DNA of 64,000 nucleotides, from the NCBI GenBank assembly GCA_963978895.1, contig OZ022238.1:3443661-3507660 (forward strand), written 5' to 3'. The notes below the pieces were generated by a model that was given only the letters and a program-made list of their open reading frames with translations, was not told where the DNA came from and ran no database searches. The DNA comes from Erpobdella octoculata. Its lineage: Eukaryota; Annelida; Clitellata; Hirudinida; Erpobdellidae. Shown here piece by piece: positions 22,334-34,587 of this stretch. The stretch's first letter is position 1, and each line of letters begins with the position of its first letter. The translations under genes were made by a program, and so were the position numbers.

Positions 22334-25300
22334 TCTGATGTTTAATCAATAGTACTTACATTGATTTCAAAATTTAATTTTCCAGCAACTGCAATACTAA
22401 TACTTATTTTATTAGTGACGTTATATCCCGTTTTCATCTCCAGAGTTTTCAAAACAATGTTTTGCTCGTGCACAAGTTCTTATCCACGCATTTTAGAAAA
22501 ATATTGTTTTTATAATAAACGTTGCTTGATAATATTTTAATAACCAGTAGTTTTTCTAATGATTGTACGCGGAGTTTCAATTACCTTACTAGCATCGCCC
22601 GTACCCATTAAGAAATTTTACACTTTTCAATTATAAAAATATTTTGAATTTATTCTATGTTTCACTTACAAATTTTGAAGATAATATTAAATTTTATGAC
22701 CAGAACTGAATCATTTTAAAGTTTTTTTCTATGTTTCACTGGCGAGCTTGTGTACTTTATGCGACATGGGCAATAAGTAAATTTAAGAAATAAACAACTT
22801 TCTTGGCTCTCGGTAGATTTTTGAAAACTCCATATTAGGATTTAACTGTTTTCAACTGTTTGGATCATGCATTGGTTTTTTTAATAAAACAACAAATAGA
22901 AACAGAGAGTCAATAATACGCAAGATTTTAACTATCCTCTAGCCATGGTTTAAAGTTGGCTATCTAGCTATCTACCTTACAACTTAGCTGCAGTAGCTGC
23001 TTCGTCCATTTTTATTTCAAAAGGTAAACGGATGAGAAAACTTACATAAGGTTATTCAAGATTTTTTTTACTATTACAGACAGAGTTTGTAAAAAAACGG
23101 TCGTTGCACATTTATATATTTTTTTTCAAAATAATTAAGACATTTTATCGAATCATATAAAATTATTTTTTCTTCTTTAGTGCATTAGAAGTAAAAGTAA
23201 ATTTTTACCTAATTGATAACAAAGGAGACAAGCTTAATAAATTGATACTAGTGTTTTTTGATAGTATTTTGATAATAATAATTATATATTTATAAATAGA
23301 ACATTATTACAAATTTAATGATCGATTTGGTTTTTTTATATTTAAAAAAAATTATCTTCATCAAGACAGTTAAACAAGTTATTTTTCAGATTAAAACATT
23401 TTTTAATGCCCGTCGTATGACAGGTTTTGATTATGATATTGTTAATAATAATGGTGATGATGAAAAAAATGATGCTGATAATGATGAGGATGGCAATGAT
23501 AATGAGAAAGTGTTTTTGAAAAATATTACTAACAATAGTTTATTATTTTTTTAGTACATCAAAAACAATGACAAGTTCAAATACATAAAAAAATAAAGAA
23601 GAAGAAATTAATTCGTTTATTAAAAAATTCTCCACATTAACAAAACTCATCAACAGTCGCAAATTTAAAATGCATTAATTTGTTATTGCTTTATTTCGTT
23701 TTGGCTAGCAAAATATTAATTTGTCCATATTTGAGTTCCATTAATGTTGTGAAACTTTTTTCAAGTTAAGTTTACATGCAGCGTTTCGAGTTTTTCTTAC
23801 TTTTTTAAACAAACCTTTAAAATAGAAATAGTGACAAAATATTATTCAATTTTCAAAAGTTACTCGGTTAATTAGAAAGTAGGTAAAAACTTCCGTAATT
23901 TAAATTATATTATTTTTATTAAAGTAAGTTTTTGAATTTATTCCTCATCCTTCATCTTTTGAATTAAAATTCACGGATAAATTATTCCTTGTAAATGTGT
24001 GCTTATGAATAAACATCCTTCATCAGATAAATGATGACTTGACGAGTCATTGAAACTGCATATTTTTAACATAGTCCTTCTTCTTGTCGGCAACATTTCT
24101 GTTGAATACACTACAAACGGTTGGTGGAAACAAAGCGAATGGCTGAATGTATGTTTTCTGCCAATAATGTAATTAAGCAAGAAAAAAAAGATTATGAATC
24201 TAATTTTTGACGCCTTGCCACCGCCGCGTTAGGCAATAAAAATGATGCTCACAATAGCAAATGTGATGTGTTCCTTCGTAGGAATGTGTTTTTGAAAAAA
24301 ACAAATATCTGACCAAATCAACGTTTTTAAATAATTTACTCTTCATTAACTCTACAATGCATTTTTTATCAAACCACAAAAAACAACACAGGAGAAAAAA
24401 AGTAATATAACATAACACATTTTGACCTTGCAATTTCTACGATCATTTTTGTTTTTTTAAACGTATTAAAGTGTCAATCCAGAAAAATGTTTCTATTTAA
24501 TTGTATTGTATTCATTTGATGTTTATAGTACAAGACAATTTTGTCAAGAGTATCAACAGATTTCAACCGAATGAACTTGTTTCAATTGTTTTTTATTCTT
24601 TGGTGTTTATTCTGCTCATTCAATAAATTTGAAAAACATAATATAAAAACATTTTTGAAAAAATTCAATAAAACATTTTGTTTACTCGTTTTCCTACTTT
24701 TTTTCTTTTTGTACTTTTTTTCTCTGGAGCAATAGGGTTTGGCACATTCCGATTTCGGATACACGTGCGGGTGGCAGGTAACACTGTGTTATCCCATAAG
24801 CACGAACAGTTCCCGGCATTGCTGGGGTATTAATTGATATACGAAGTAGCGCCCTAATGTTCTACATTTACATTTTACAATGTCAAAGTGGCGTAGCTAA
24901 GGTTTTTGGCAAGCGGGGCAAATTCTAAGGAATGCACTCTTTAAAAATCAAAATAGCTGATGACCGGAGAAGGGGGATAATCATAAATACGTTTCTGAAA
25001 GTTTTTTAAAACTTTATAAATTTTGCCTCAATTAATATTGTACTCCCTTTTTTGCCCCTAGCCACAGGAGCTCGGAGAAGACTACCTTTACCTCGCTAAG
25101 TTACTGTGTCAGCACAAGACTTCTTTTTTTTTTATCAAATACTTGACTAAACAAGGTTCTTCCATGTGTTAATCTTCAAAATGGAACGGTTCAGGCTAAA
25201 GCCAAACGTGCACTGATTGACCAAATTTATGATTTTGGTTAGTGAAATTTTTTCATCACTATAAATATCACTTTGAACAGATGTGCTTAGTTTAGAAAAG

Positions 25301-26145
25301 AGTCCGCTTTCCTAACAGTATTTTTTAGCCAGTTGATGAAAAGGTCCAAAACGAAATGAAAATGTTTTTTCTGCGTTGTATTTCTTTAAATTTTTGGAGT
25401 TGCTAGTTTTACCGATAATTATGTAGTTTCGGATGCACTGATAAAAACTCAATAGAATTTTTCATCTGCAAAGTCTCATTTGTCTTCGAAAATCGTCCGT
25501 ACAGCAATGACCTGCGCTATGGCATTTAAGATAATTTGCTTCATCTAGTTGTTTACTCGTTTTTTCTTTTTATCTATTGTCAGTGCTGGACCCCCCCCCT
25601 TTTTATTCTATTTTATTTATAGTATTATTTAGTATCTTCCATGGGCCACGTCGAACTTATTTGTAATCCTTTGTGTTAACGAGCCAATCGGAGCGCGTAA
25701 TTTTTCCCGCAATTAATAGGGGTGTATATTTTTTAATATATTGAGAAATCTACCGATTAATTAATTAAATAAATCTCGTGGATAATAGTTTATATATATG
25801 TTTATAAGTTGTGAAAGTCTGATGTCTTCGCGATCGAGATTTAAGGAGCTATTAATATGTTTTGTATTTGTTTATTTTTTCGTGGGTTTTTCCCTATATA
25901 AGGTAGTGACGATAGCTTTTCAGCCTCTTGCCTCTTGCTCCTCTTCGAGAAACTCTTGCTGTTCGTTTTTGTGTGTAAGGCTACGTTTGCTTGTATATTT
26001 TTAGGAGGGAAAGTCCTACGTGACTGTTTCCACGCGATTGTTTCTCTAATCGATTAGTTTAAACACGTTCCTGCTTACTTTTTATCAATTAATAAATTTC
26101 ATTCTCAAAATCTTCAAAGTTAGTGTAAATTTGGCGGCACGCTAC
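22334..26145. other. Long spacer, no supported gene; possible decayed transposon pieces
   Basis: No open frame with a recognisable motif. 24887-25110 begins AGTGGCGTAGCTAAGG and ends with an imperfect inverse (CCTCGCTAAGTTACTG), a possible decayed DNA-transposon MITE. 25577-26145 has LTR-like features: GAGCCAATCGGAGCGCG, a CTATATAAGG TATA-like box at 25895 and an AATAAA at 26093, but no clear ends. Both readings are weak. Confidence 0.35.
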
Positions 26146-26159
26146 TGACATCTATCTTT

Positions 26160-26747
<588 letters not shown>

Positions 26748-28297
26748 ATGAAACGCGTAAAAGAAGAATTGGTTAAATTTGCTGAAAATATTTCAGTGCG
26801 TGGCGTATCGAAGATCGTCAAGTCGAAACAAACTCCTTTCAAGATCATGTGGTTGTTAGCTGCTCTTGGATGTTCAGGAGTTCTTGTTTGGCAACTTGCT
26901 AGTTTATTTGTAAAGTACAGTTCATATCCTTATAGAACTGCCTACGGAGAATTAACAACTCCAAATGTTTTTCCTTCAGTTTCTTTTTGCAGTTTGAAAA
27001 CAAAAATTGCTCAAATTGATAATGCTATCTATTTTACAGTAAAAGAATATATTGATAAAATGAACAATATAACTGTTTTGGAAAAGTGTTCCTTCAATAG
27101 TGAAATATTGTTGTTAATGTCTTATGCAAGTTATTTTACATCTCTGCCGAAATATCAAACTGAAACAAGCTATTCCATTCCATTTGTAGTCGATGTTTTA
27201 TTAACTGACAATACTGATCAACTAGTATATGATGGAAATTGTACTCAGTTGGAACACGAAGATATTTACCACCCAGATTTCTACGATTGTCATTTATTCA
27301 GGATTTCAAAAAATTGCATCAGTGCTGTAAAATCTTTGGCTACGATAATTTACATAAATACATCCTACAATATTTAAGACGACATCAATTTCAAATATGC
27401 TGCTTTGAATACAGAAGGAGTAAAAATAAAGTTATCTGACCCTGGAGTAGTAGGTGATATATCAAAAGGATTTAATCTTGGTCCAGGAACCGAAATGAAA
27501 GTAAAGGTTGTGAAAGTAGAAAATACCTAGATCAATATTCAAACACTCTTTATAACTCACAATTTTGCAAACTCAAATGTATCCAAGACGCAGTTATGGA
27601 GAAATGTCAATGTGTTTCTGGATTTATATTTATTCCACCAATTTATAACAATGAGGATGTGTGCGGCAACACTACATTGGTTTTAAAAAACAACCCTTTG
27701 GAAGTAGAAATAGAAACAAATAGAACAAAAAAAGCGTTTGAACAAATTTTTTGTGCTTTATATATTTACATAAATTTATATGATGGCTGTGTGTCAAGTT
27801 GTAAGAAACCTTGCATTGAAACGTTTTACGAACGAACTGTTCAAACCTTGTATGATTGGCCGAAAATTTCTAACCATCTGAATTTTTTTGAAAAGTATAT
27901 TTACCAGCCAGAACGTGTTAAGGATGACAAAATAAAAAGTTATTTCAAAGAATATTTCAACATAATTGATAAGTACAGAGATAATAATATAACTACAAAA
28001 CAGCTAAATGAATTCTTTAGAAAAAACGATAAAATTACATCAAATTTTCTGCAAGTAAAATTTTCTTTTCCATATGATAATCCTATTGCTATCACTGATA
28101 CACCTGTTTACACCTGGGAGTACATGCTTGGAACTGTTGGTGGAAGTCTCAGTTTGTGGTTAGGAGTTACCATAATGACATTTGTTGAAGTAATTGAGTT
28201 TTTATGCAATCTGTTTTCAGCGGTGAAAGAATTTATATGTCCTTCAAAGACACGTTTGTTACAAAACTACCAATTTGATTTGAAGATTGACCAATAG
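26748..28297 (+). pseudogene. DEG/ENaC channel, several lesions (locus E)
   Basis: Opens MKRVKEELVKFAENISVRG with intact TM1 and NVFPSVSFC, and stops at TAA 27375-27377 (SYNI then stop). In the same frame it continues to FNLGPGTE and MKVK, then deletions remove the LVEL residues and the segment between MKVK and GCES, shifting frame. From about 27503 a second frame encodes GCESRKYLDQYSNTL, the Cys cluster, CKKPCIETFYE and TM2 with G-V-T. A one-base loss near the 3' end (about 28254) removes the usual KLP[VI] stop, so the frame reads on to 28297. Clearly a pseudogene; closest kin 31859 and 38006. Confidence 0.88.
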
Positions 28298-28572
28298 TTT
28301 GTACAATGATCTCAGAATAGATGTATAGTCTTTTTGTTGATATATCAGTCTTGAATGTAGTTTTTCAACAAATGCAATATTACTTTATAAGTAAAGTTTT
28401 ATTATGTTTTCATCTTCACATATTTATATATTAATGTTTTTATCTGAACATAAATGTTTACTCATTTTATATAAAAAAGCAAATATAACAAATGAATAAT
28501 AACTATAAACGTTGCTGGGTTATATTTCAATAAAAATAAATAAAGTAAAAAGTAGTTAGTTTTTTTAAATAA

Positions 28573-28703
28573 ATTTCCAGTCCAGTTCTAATTATTTCCA
28601 ACTCAGTTATAATTATTTCCAACCCAGTTCTCTTTATTTCCAGCCCGGTTCTATCTATTTCCAGTCTTGTTCTATTTATTTCCAACCCTGTTCCAGACTA
28701 GTT
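28573..28703. repeat. 21-22 bp minisatellite
   Basis: Six degenerate units of TTATTTCCAACCCAGTTCT type. Confidence 0.85.
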
Positions 28704-28779
28704 TTGTCACTATTTTTTATCTATTTCAATCCCTGTTCGTAGCTGTTTAGAATTTTAAAACTTTTTAATTATGCTGCCA

Positions 28780-30390
28780 ATGCTGCCGCGTTATGGAAAA
28801 GATTGTTAGCAAAAGCATCTTGGCCCACCTCTCTACTCATGGTCTTATTTTTCCACATCAGCAAGGTTTCCTGAGACAGAGATCAACTTGTACGAACCTT
28901 CTGGAGTGTGTACATGACTGGATTATGGGATTACTGGATGGTAGTGGAGTGGACATTGTTTATTTTGATTTTCAAAAGGCTTTCGACTCGGTCTCCCACC
29001 CAAAGTTGAAGACTAAACTCATTAGCTACGGAGTATCAGGTGATTTGTTTGCATGGATCTTGGATTTTTTGAGTGCTCGAAAACAGCTTGTTCGAATTGG
29101 TGAGTGCTTATCTGCTCCGAGAGATGTTACCAGTGGTGTCCCTCAAGGAAGTGTCCTGGGCCCCATACTCTTTCTAATTTTTATTAACGATATTACGGAT
29201 GGTGATGCTTTTGGACCGGTTTCTGTCAAGATGTTTGCAGACGACATAAAAATTTACTCAGCAACTCAGCCCACATCTTCTTCGGCTCCAGAAATACAGA
29301 GAACAATTGATGAACTAGTTCTCTGGAGTGAAACATGGCAATTGAATCTGGCACTATCAAAGTGTTTTGTATGTCCCATTCACAGGCGAAGAAACGACAA
29401 AGGCTTCGAAATACCTAGATATCGAATTGGGACATACGAGCTTAAACCGACCGAGCAAGCAAGGGATCTGGGTGTACTAATTGATAAAAACCTTGATTTC
29501 AAAAAACACATTGAGAACATTATCCACTCTGCGTCGGTGAAACTAAGATTAATAAAACTATGCCTCCTGCATTCACTACATACGTGCGACCATTGCTCGA
29601 ATACTGCTCTCCAGTTTGGAGCCCCCTGCACAAGTACCTAATCGACGGCCTGGAGAAGGTTTAGAAAAGATTCACCCGTATGGTTCCAAATATCAGCCAT
29701 CTACCCGTCTCAGCTTTTGGGATTGAAAACTCTAGAAGAGCGCAGACTTATCGCGGACCTTTGTTTCTGCTACAGAATGGTGGATTCTAGCCTGGTTAGA
29801 CAATTTAAACGAGCAAATTATGAAAAAACAAGGGGCCATAGCTACAAACTGATGCCAGGTCAATATAGAACTGACGATGCCAGGTTTTTCATAACTGGAC
29901 GCGTGGTCTCAGCATGGAATTCTTTGCCTCAGGATGTTGTTGAATCATCAAACTATAGTCGGTTCAAAAGCTTGATAAATCAGATGGATTTATCTAAGTT
30001 TTCAAGACTTTGAATTTTTTCATAAAGCATTAGCAGATCTGGATGTCAAATGAACAGATTTTTGGAAGTATTTAGAGGGATTTTGAAGATTGCGGTGGAA
30101 GTTTCAACTTCACGGCATTAAGTATAAGCGTTAAGAACAACAATTTGTCAGGTTTAACCGTTCCATAAATGCAAAATTTAAATATTTACAAGATTTAATA
30201 TCTTATTCAATATGTCATACGCGAGCATACCTTGCTATTGTATGTTTCTAACATCTTAACAATTTACGATTTGCAACTGAGTATGTGTACATATTTCGTT
30301 TATTGGTTTTTTTTGTTTCGTTTGTGCTGTCCGAATGGTATTAGAGGCCGATAGGCCCTTCTGTTTGAGAATAAATAAATAAATAAATCT
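28780..30390 (+). pseudogene. 5'-truncated CR1/L2-like LINE with (AAAT)n tail
   Basis: The first frame (28793-29641) has RT motifs VYFDFQKAFDSVSHPKL, SGVPQGSVLGPILFLIFIND and MFADDIKIYSA, then LGVLIDKNLDFKKH. After a frameshift near 29560-29640 a second frame (29717-30013) has LEERRLIADLCFCY and FFITGRVVSAWNSLPQDVV. The 3' end is AATAAATAAATAAAT (30371-30389), the short tandem tail typical of CR1/L2-type elements. The endonuclease and ORF1 are absent. Same family as the insertion at 45255-46760. Confidence 0.88.
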
Positions 30391-30895
30391 AGGCACAAAA
30401 TTATAAAAACCAATAGTTTACCATAAATATTTTCATTAATATGTTAAAACATAATTTACCATGAAATTATTTAAATTATTAACTATATTTAAAATATCTC
30501 TACAAAACCAAATTCATAATTATTTTTTATCTACTTCAATCGTTGTCCTCAGCCGTTTAGAATTTTAAAAACCAATACGTTTTTTCAATTATATATTCAA
30601 ATTCCTCCAGTGGTCTTTATTATTTTCTGAGCATTTTTTTCAGCATTTTTTTTCAAAAGCTTACAATTAAAATCATTTTTTAAACCGGAGTTTTGACAAC
30701 TGAAAAACCTGCCATTAAAACGCTTATGTTTTTCTCTATCAAAATCTAGGACATGATGATTAATTGTTCTAGAATGGAAATTTCCTTTTAAGCTGTGAGA
30801 AGAGAGTAATAAATCATAATAGCTGAACAAATATTAAAAAAACTCATATCATCGTGAGACACATTAAACTAAAAACATGGAAGGAATGAAATACA
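30391..30895. other. Spacer, no gene
   Basis: AT-rich. 30522-30571 resembles 28712-28760 on the other side of the LINE (TTTTTTATCTA, TTTCAATC, GTTTAGAATTTTAAAA). Confidence 0.4.
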
Positions 30896-30899
30896 GTTT

Positions 30900-31190
30900 T
30901 TTTGTTGCCCGGAGTTTTTAGAGGTTTTTCTATCGTATTTCTCTTTCGCTCCCGTTTCCTTCCCAGTTTGCTGTCACGCTCCCGGTCGCTTTTCTTCCCC
31001 GCTTGCTCTCCCGTTCCCGGTCGCTTTCTTTTTGCACCCGGACGCTTTTCCGTTCCCGCATGCTTTCCCGTTGTCGTTATCACTCGTTCTCCCGCTCCCG
31101 CTCTACTCATTTTGTAAACTGGTGTTGCCCTTGGCCTTAGAGACTTTTATATCGTTTTTCTCTCTTGTTTCCGTTACATGATTGCAGATA
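30900..31190 (-). mobile_element. Helitron-like fragment with minisatellite
   Basis: On the - strand the minisatellite (GGGAACGG / GAGCAAGC units, 30950-31110) is followed by the AAAACCTCTAAAAACTCCGG block, as at 1060-1095, but the hairpin is broken and no CTAG end remains. A second GGCCTTAGAGACTTTTATA block at 31133 hints at two overlapping pieces. Confidence 0.5.
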
Positions 31191-31339
31191 TCAATTTTTC
31201 CCTAAAACAGTTTATTTCATTTATGTAGTTTGTAGAATTAAAATAAAATAAAAAATATTTGCATTAAACTGGTATCTGTCTCTCTCAAATATATAAAAGA
31301 TTTTTAATAAACGAAATTTTTCACGGTTCATTTGTTTAT

Positions 31340-31858
<519 letters not shown>

Positions 31859-33442
31859 ATGAAACGCGTTAAAGAAGAATTGGTTAAATTTGCTGAAGAT
31901 GTTTCAGTGCGTGGCGTATCGAAGATTGTTAAATCAAAAAAAATATCTTTTAAGATCATGTGGTTGTTAGCTGCTATTGGAAGTACAGGAGTTCTTGTCT
32001 GGCAACTTGCGAGTTTGTTTGTAAAGTACAGTTCATATCCTTATAAAACTGCCTATGGAGAAATAAAAACTCATAATACGTTTCCTTCAATAACAATTTG
32101 CAATATGAAATCAAAATATCTTCAAATTGATAATAACATTTATTTCACTTATGGAGAATATAAGAAAAAACTAAAAAATTTAACAAGCGTTTTAGAAATA
32201 TCATTGAATAGCAAAGAAAGCATTGATCATCTAGCCTATGTTACTTATTCTAGATCTCTACCAAAATATAAAACAATAACTAATGACTCCATTCCAGTTA
32301 TAGTCGATATTTTAATAACAGACGTTACTGATCAACCAGTAAATGATAAAAATTGTACTAAGATGGACCACGAAGATATCTACCACCCAGATTTTTACGA
32401 TTGTCATTTGTACCAGATTTCAAAATTTTGCGACAAAGCAGTAAAATCAATAACTTTAATAATTTATGCAAACACGTTTTACAATATTCAAGAAAACTTT
32501 AATTTTGGTTACGCCAGTTTGAATACAGACGGAGTTAAAGTGAAGCTTTCTGCCCCTGGAGATATAGGGGATATATCTACAGGATTCAATCTTGGTCAAG
32601 GAACTGATTCGTTAGTAGAATTATTCATGAAAGTTAAAACAGTTTTAGACATGCCATACGGCAAAGAAAGTTGTGAGAATGAAAAATACCTAGATAAATT
32701 TTCAAACACTCTTTATAATCCTCAAGTTTGTAAAATAAAATGTATTCAAGACACAGTACTAAAAAAATGTCAATGTGTTTCCGGATACATATTTATTCCA
32801 CCGATGTATAATAATAAAGATATATGTGGAAACACTACATTAGCATCTAAAAAGAACCAGTTGGATACAGAAACAGAAGTCAATAGGACACTAAAAGCAT
32901 TTGAACAACATATTTGTGAAAAAGATGCTTACAGTGAAGCCTATGATAGCTGTGGATCAGATTGTAAGAAATCCTGCGTTGAAACGTATTACGAACGAAC
33001 CATTCAAACTTTGTATGATTGGCCAAAAGTTTCTAACTACCTGCATTTTTTCTATACTTATATTTACAAACTAGACCGTTCTAGGGGTGACGAAATTGAC
33101 TATTATTTCAAGGATTACTACAAAATATTGTATCAGTACATTTATGATAATATAACAGCAGAACAACTAGATGAATATTTTCAAAAAAGTATTAAAATCA
33201 GGTCTAATTTTTTGCAAGTAAAATTTTCTTTTCCATTTGATAATCCTACTTCAATAACTGATACACCTGTTTACACTTGGGAGTCCATGCTTGGAACTGT
33301 TGGTGGAAGTCTCAGTTTGTGGTTAGGAGTTACCATAATGACATTTGTTGAAGTAATTGAGTTTTTATGCAATTTGATCGCAGCTGTAAAACAGTTTATA
33401 TTTCCTTCAAAGACATCATTAGTTACAAAACTACCAATTTGA
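31859..33442 (+). CDS. DEG/ENaC-family ion channel, intact (locus F)
   Basis: 527 residues, one exon. Arg18-Gly19 occupies the His-Gly gating position (SVRGVSKIV); TM1 is about 33-55; FPSITIC at about 75-81 is the conserved post-TM1 block. The ectodomain carries CTKMDHEDIYHPDFYDCH, CKIKCIQDTVLKKCQCVSGY and CKKSCVETYYE with several N-x-S/T sites. TM2 is about 479-508, with GGSLSLWLGVTIMTFVEV placing the filter at G490-V491-T492. The tail ends TSLVTKLPI. Start chosen by homology; ACTTTTGTGAAAG precedes it as in locus E. AATAAA lies at 33597-33602. As a DEG/ENaC subunit it should form a trimeric surface channel; ion selectivity is uncertain because of the filter change. Confidence 0.94.
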   Translation: MKRVKEELVKFAEDVSVRGVSKIVKSKKISFKIMWLLAAIGSTGVLVWQLASLFVKYSSYPYKTAYGEIKTHNTFPSITICNMKSKYLQIDNNIYFTYGEYKKKLKNLTSVLEISLNSKESIDHLAYVTYSRSLPKYKTITNDSIPVIVDILITDVTDQPVNDKNCTKMDHEDIYHPDFYDCHLYQISKFCDKAVKSITLIIYANTFYNIQENFNFGYASLNTDGVKVKLSAPGDIGDISTGFNLGQGTDSLVELFMKVKTVLDMPYGKESCENEKYLDKFSNTLYNPQVCKIKCIQDTVLKKCQCVSGYIFIPPMYNNKDICGNTTLASKKNQLDTETEVNRTLKAFEQHICEKDAYSEAYDSCGSDCKKSCVETYYERTIQTLYDWPKVSNYLHFFYTYIYKLDRSRGDEIDYYFKDYYKILYQYIYDNITAEQLDEYFQKSIKIRSNFLQVKFSFPFDNPTSITDTPVYTWESMLGTVGGSLSLWLGVTIMTFVEVIEFLCNLIAAVKQFIFPSKTSLVTKLPI

Positions 33443-34343
33443 TCTGATAATTGAGATCATGCAGATACAATTTCGGTTGCTGAGCATTGTTGAACTGCAC
33501 TAACAGAAGTTGTGTCTATAAATTTATATCACGCTTGCATGATATTCAACAGTTAATTACAAAATAGTTTTAAGCTGAACCTTTTGTCATTTATTAAATA
33601 AAAAGTTTTTACCATCGTTATAATAGTTTCTGCACGGCTAATAAACATAAACAAAATTTGTCTTGTATGTGTTTCCAATGTTGTTCATGATTTCCACGTT
33701 TAATTCAATTATTTTAAAAGTTTTGTTATCGCAAAGGTCAGTTTTGAAATAATAAATAAACAGCTAATCTATATTTTGAAATTTGATTGAGTAGTTTAAT
33801 ATTGCAATTTTATTTAATATGGTTTCACACAAATGATCTATCCATTTTAAAATTTTCTCATATAATAGTTGGGCGTTATCTAGATATATGTATATGTATA
33901 ACCGACTATCTTCTAAACGAAAATTTAGTTCTAAAAATGTTATTATGTTCACTTGAATATTATTATTTTGAAACTTTTAGAACATTAGTATACGAGCGTT
34001 GCTTTTAAAAAAAGGAAATTTATATTTTATGTTATTTTTTATTTTTTTAGTGTTTAAAAATATTTTTCTAAACTAACATTTAAACAAATGTTTTTCATTT
34101 TTTTTTTATTTAAAACAGCATTGCAAGCTAATATAAAAGTTGTAAAAATACGATTTTTATTAAGTTGTAAAATTGGTAATGTGAAACTGTTTAATCTATT
34201 TTTAGGTTGTTAGCACTTATAAATTTGTAAAAGGAAAGAAAAACTAAGTTTTTAGTGCAATAGTCAAAAATGCGAAGAACATATTTTTGTTTCAAAGAAA
34301 CCAACAAGAAGACAACTTTAATAGTTTAGTTTTTTCTAAAGAA
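33443..34343. other. Intergenic spacer
   Basis: 3' flank of locus F with AATAAA at 33597, then AT-rich sequence. No gene. Confidence 0.45.
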
Positions 34344-34420
34344 ACTACATGGAACGACGATCGATAAAAATGCAATCAAACACGTGTTTGTTTTGTTATC
34401 ATGCATGCTTGCTCGGTAAG
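34344..34420 (+). promoter_or_regulatory. Conserved upstream module of locus G
   Basis: ACTACATGGAACGACGATCG (34345) followed by CACGTG (34381) and TTTTGTTATCATGCATGC with TTGCTCGG (34391-34416). ATGCATG is 187 bp before the ATG. Matches the modules before 1986 and on the - strand before 49942. Confidence 0.5.
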
Positions 34421-34587
34421 TTCTTTTGTTTACTGGAGATAAAACCGACGAATTGAACACTTCCTCATAAGTCTAATGTTACAACTACTAAAATAAAGGA
34501 TATTAATTAGATAAAACAGTCTGGTATTTTGTAATTTGAGTTTTGCATTTGCGTTAAAAAAAACTAAAAATTATATTATTGTAAAAA

